From an uncultured delta proteobacterium (GTDB lineage: Bacteria; Myxococcota_A; Polyangia; Polyangiales; Ga0077539): 6,676 bases of DNA. This document shows positions 5,537 through 6,676 of the stretch, one piece after another (positions within the stretch are counted from its first letter, which is position 1; each line of letters starts with the position of its first letter). The stretch spans positions 1 to 6,676 of the forward strand of contig CAISKJ010000215.1 of NCBI GenBank assembly GCA_903885885.1, read 5' to 3'. The position numbers and the translations under genes are program-made. Under the pieces are notes generated by a model. It had not been told where the DNA came from. It searched no databases and saw only the letters and a list, made by a program, of their open reading frames with translations.

Positions 5537-6676
5537 TCAGGGCACGAGCGCGGCGGTGTCGGTGCGGGGCGCGATGGGGGTGTCGTCGCGGGTGAGGTGC
5601 GGGCGGCCGTTGGCCACGGAGAAGGCCGCGGCGAAGCGGGTGCGGGCCTCGACGCGGATCACGTCGTCGAGGTGATGCCACGCGCATTGCACGCGCTCGG
5701 GGGTGATGTCGAGGAGGCCGAAGCCGCGGTGCGTGAGGTCGACGTACTTCATGTGCGGGGCCTCGGCGCGCACCTGGTCGGCGAGGCTGGCGAGCACGGC
5801 GGGGAAGCCCGGCGACGAGATGCCGGGCACCACGAACTCGACGGCGAGGGAGCCGCGCCCGGTGGCCGGGTCGTAGGCGGCGGCGTTGCGCGGGGTCTCG
5901 GCGAGGTCGTTGGCCCACGACGTGTGGATGTCGCCGGTGAGCACCACGACGTTGCCGACGCCCATCTCGCGCAGGAGGCCGAAGAAGCGGGCGCGGGCCT
6001 CGGGGTAGCCGTCCCACTGGTCGGTGTTCACGAACTGAACGAGCTGGGCCATCATCACCTGCTGGCCGATGAGCTTCCAGCGGGCGCGCGAGTTGCGCAC
6101 GGTGTCGAAGAACCAGCGCTCCTGGTCCATGCCCTTGAGGACGCGGCGCGGGTCGTCGATGCCGCCGTCGACCACGGTGCCCTGCTGTGCGCGGCCCCAC
6201 ATGCGCGTGTCGAGCATCACGAGGTCGACGAGGTCGCCGTAGGAGAGGGAGCGCCAGATGTGCCCGTCCATCGTGTCGCGCACGGGCATCCACTCCCACC
6301 ACGCGCGCTGCGCGGCGGCCTTGCGCGTGGCCCACTCGCCCTCGGTCATGGGCATGTGGTTCTCGGCGCCGCCGGTGTACGCGTTGTCGGCGAACTCGTG
6401 GTCGTCCCACACCGGAATGATGGGGTGCTGCCGGTGCATCGCGCGCAGGTCGGCGTCGCGGTGATAGTGCCGGTACCGCCGGCGGTAGTCTTCGAGCGTG
6501 ATGATCTCGGTGGGCGGGTCGTACGGTCGCACGCTGCCGTAGCGCCCGCTCGCATACTCGTAGATGTAGTCGCCGAGGTGGATCACCGCGTCGAGGTCGG
6601 GCTGCCGCGCGACCATGCGGTAGGCCTGAAAGTACCCGTGCGCGTAGCTGCTGCACGACACCACGGCGAAGCGCAG
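5537..6676 (-). CDS. phoD: PhoD-family alkaline phosphatase/phosphodiesterase (N-terminal part outside window)
   Basis: The frame stays open to the window edge, and the first codons read LRFAVVSCSSY, which lies mid-protein in PhoD, so the true start, signal peptide and N-terminal domain are missing; 379 residues are visible. The GTG at 6664 is internal valine, not a start. In visible numbering the metallophosphoesterase motifs are VVSC (Cys8), HLGDYIYEY (Asp36, Tyr39), WDDHEFADNAY (Asp91, Asp92, His93, Asn98), LDTR (Asp156, Arg158) and LTGDIHTSWAND (Asp249, His251, Asn256). In characterised Bacillus PhoD the equivalent Cys, Asp, Tyr, Asn and His residues hold Fe3+ and Ca2+. All the ligands expected in this segment appear present, so the enzyme looks active. 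The family releases phosphate from phosphomono- and diesters outside the cytoplasm, usually after Tat export; the Tat signal would lie outside the window. The porin starts 96 bp downstream, separated by a Pho-box-like array, suggesting separate but coordinated transcription. Confidence 0.92.
   Translation of the reverse strand: MRFAVVSCSSYAHGYFQAYRMVARQPDLDAVIHLGDYIYEYASGRYGSVRPYDPPTEIITLEDYRRRYRHYHRDADLRAMHRQHPIIPVWDDHEFADNAYTGGAENHMPMTEGEWATRKAAAQRAWWEWMPVRDTMDGHIWRSLSYGDLVDLVMLDTRMWGRAQQGTVVDGGIDDPRRVLKGMDQERWFFDTVRNSRARWKLIGQQVMMAQLVQFVNTDQWDGYPEARARFFGLLREMGVGNVVVLTGDIHTSWANDLAETPRNAAAYDPATGRGSLAVEFVVPGISSPGFPAVLASLADQVRAEAPHMKYVDLTHRGFGLLDITPERVQCAWHHLDDVIRVEARTRFAAAFSVANGRPHLTRDDTPIAPRTDTAALVP

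Noticed and set aside
6662..6664. GTG as the start of the phosphatase
   Set aside because: The frame continues upstream with LRFA, and the conserved VVSC motif lies in the middle of PhoD proteins, so this is internal valine.

Overview
The window is very GC-rich and all six genes read on the minus strand, so gene order follows falling coordinates. Cysteine-rich, Stig1-like repeat proteins behind short lipoprotein-type signals and acidic or Thr/Pro/Gly linkers, together with the codon bias, point to a member of the Myxococcota (Polyangia/Sandaracinus-like). That placement is inference; the window has no rRNA or marker gene to confirm it.

Region 1 (about 6676-4205) looks like a phosphate-acquisition pair. 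A PhoD-family metallophosphoesterase, cut at its N-terminal side by the window edge, is followed by a Porin_O_P family (OprP/OprO-like) outer-membrane porin. The 96-base gap between them holds four G(T/C)(G/T)ACA half-sites at 11, 11 and 12 bp spacing on the porin's coding strand. This is the layout of a Pho box bound by a PhoB/PhoP-type response regulator, and it is the most interesting signal here.

Region 2 (4141-2028) holds an extended-SDR NAD-dependent nucleotide-sugar epimerase/dehydratase. Its stop codon overlaps the GTG start of a TPR protein with an unrecognised N-terminal domain (GTGA overlap), so the two are probably translationally coupled. No promoter is evident in the 63 bp between porin and epimerase, so read-through from the porin is possible.

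Region 3 (about 2027-1) holds two adjacent, paralogous, secreted cysteine-rich proteins, the second cut by the window start. Both are built from repeats of about 46 residues with eight cysteines in fixed spacing. Each gene is preceded by the same promoter-like element, TTGACG-N16-TACCGT, although the spacers differ. Candidate hairpin terminators follow the TPR gene and the first Cys-rich gene. This suggests two separate but co-regulated transcription units for cell-surface proteins.

No RNA genes, mobile elements, CRISPR arrays or plus-strand genes could be supported. No gene-free stretch exceeds 171 bases.
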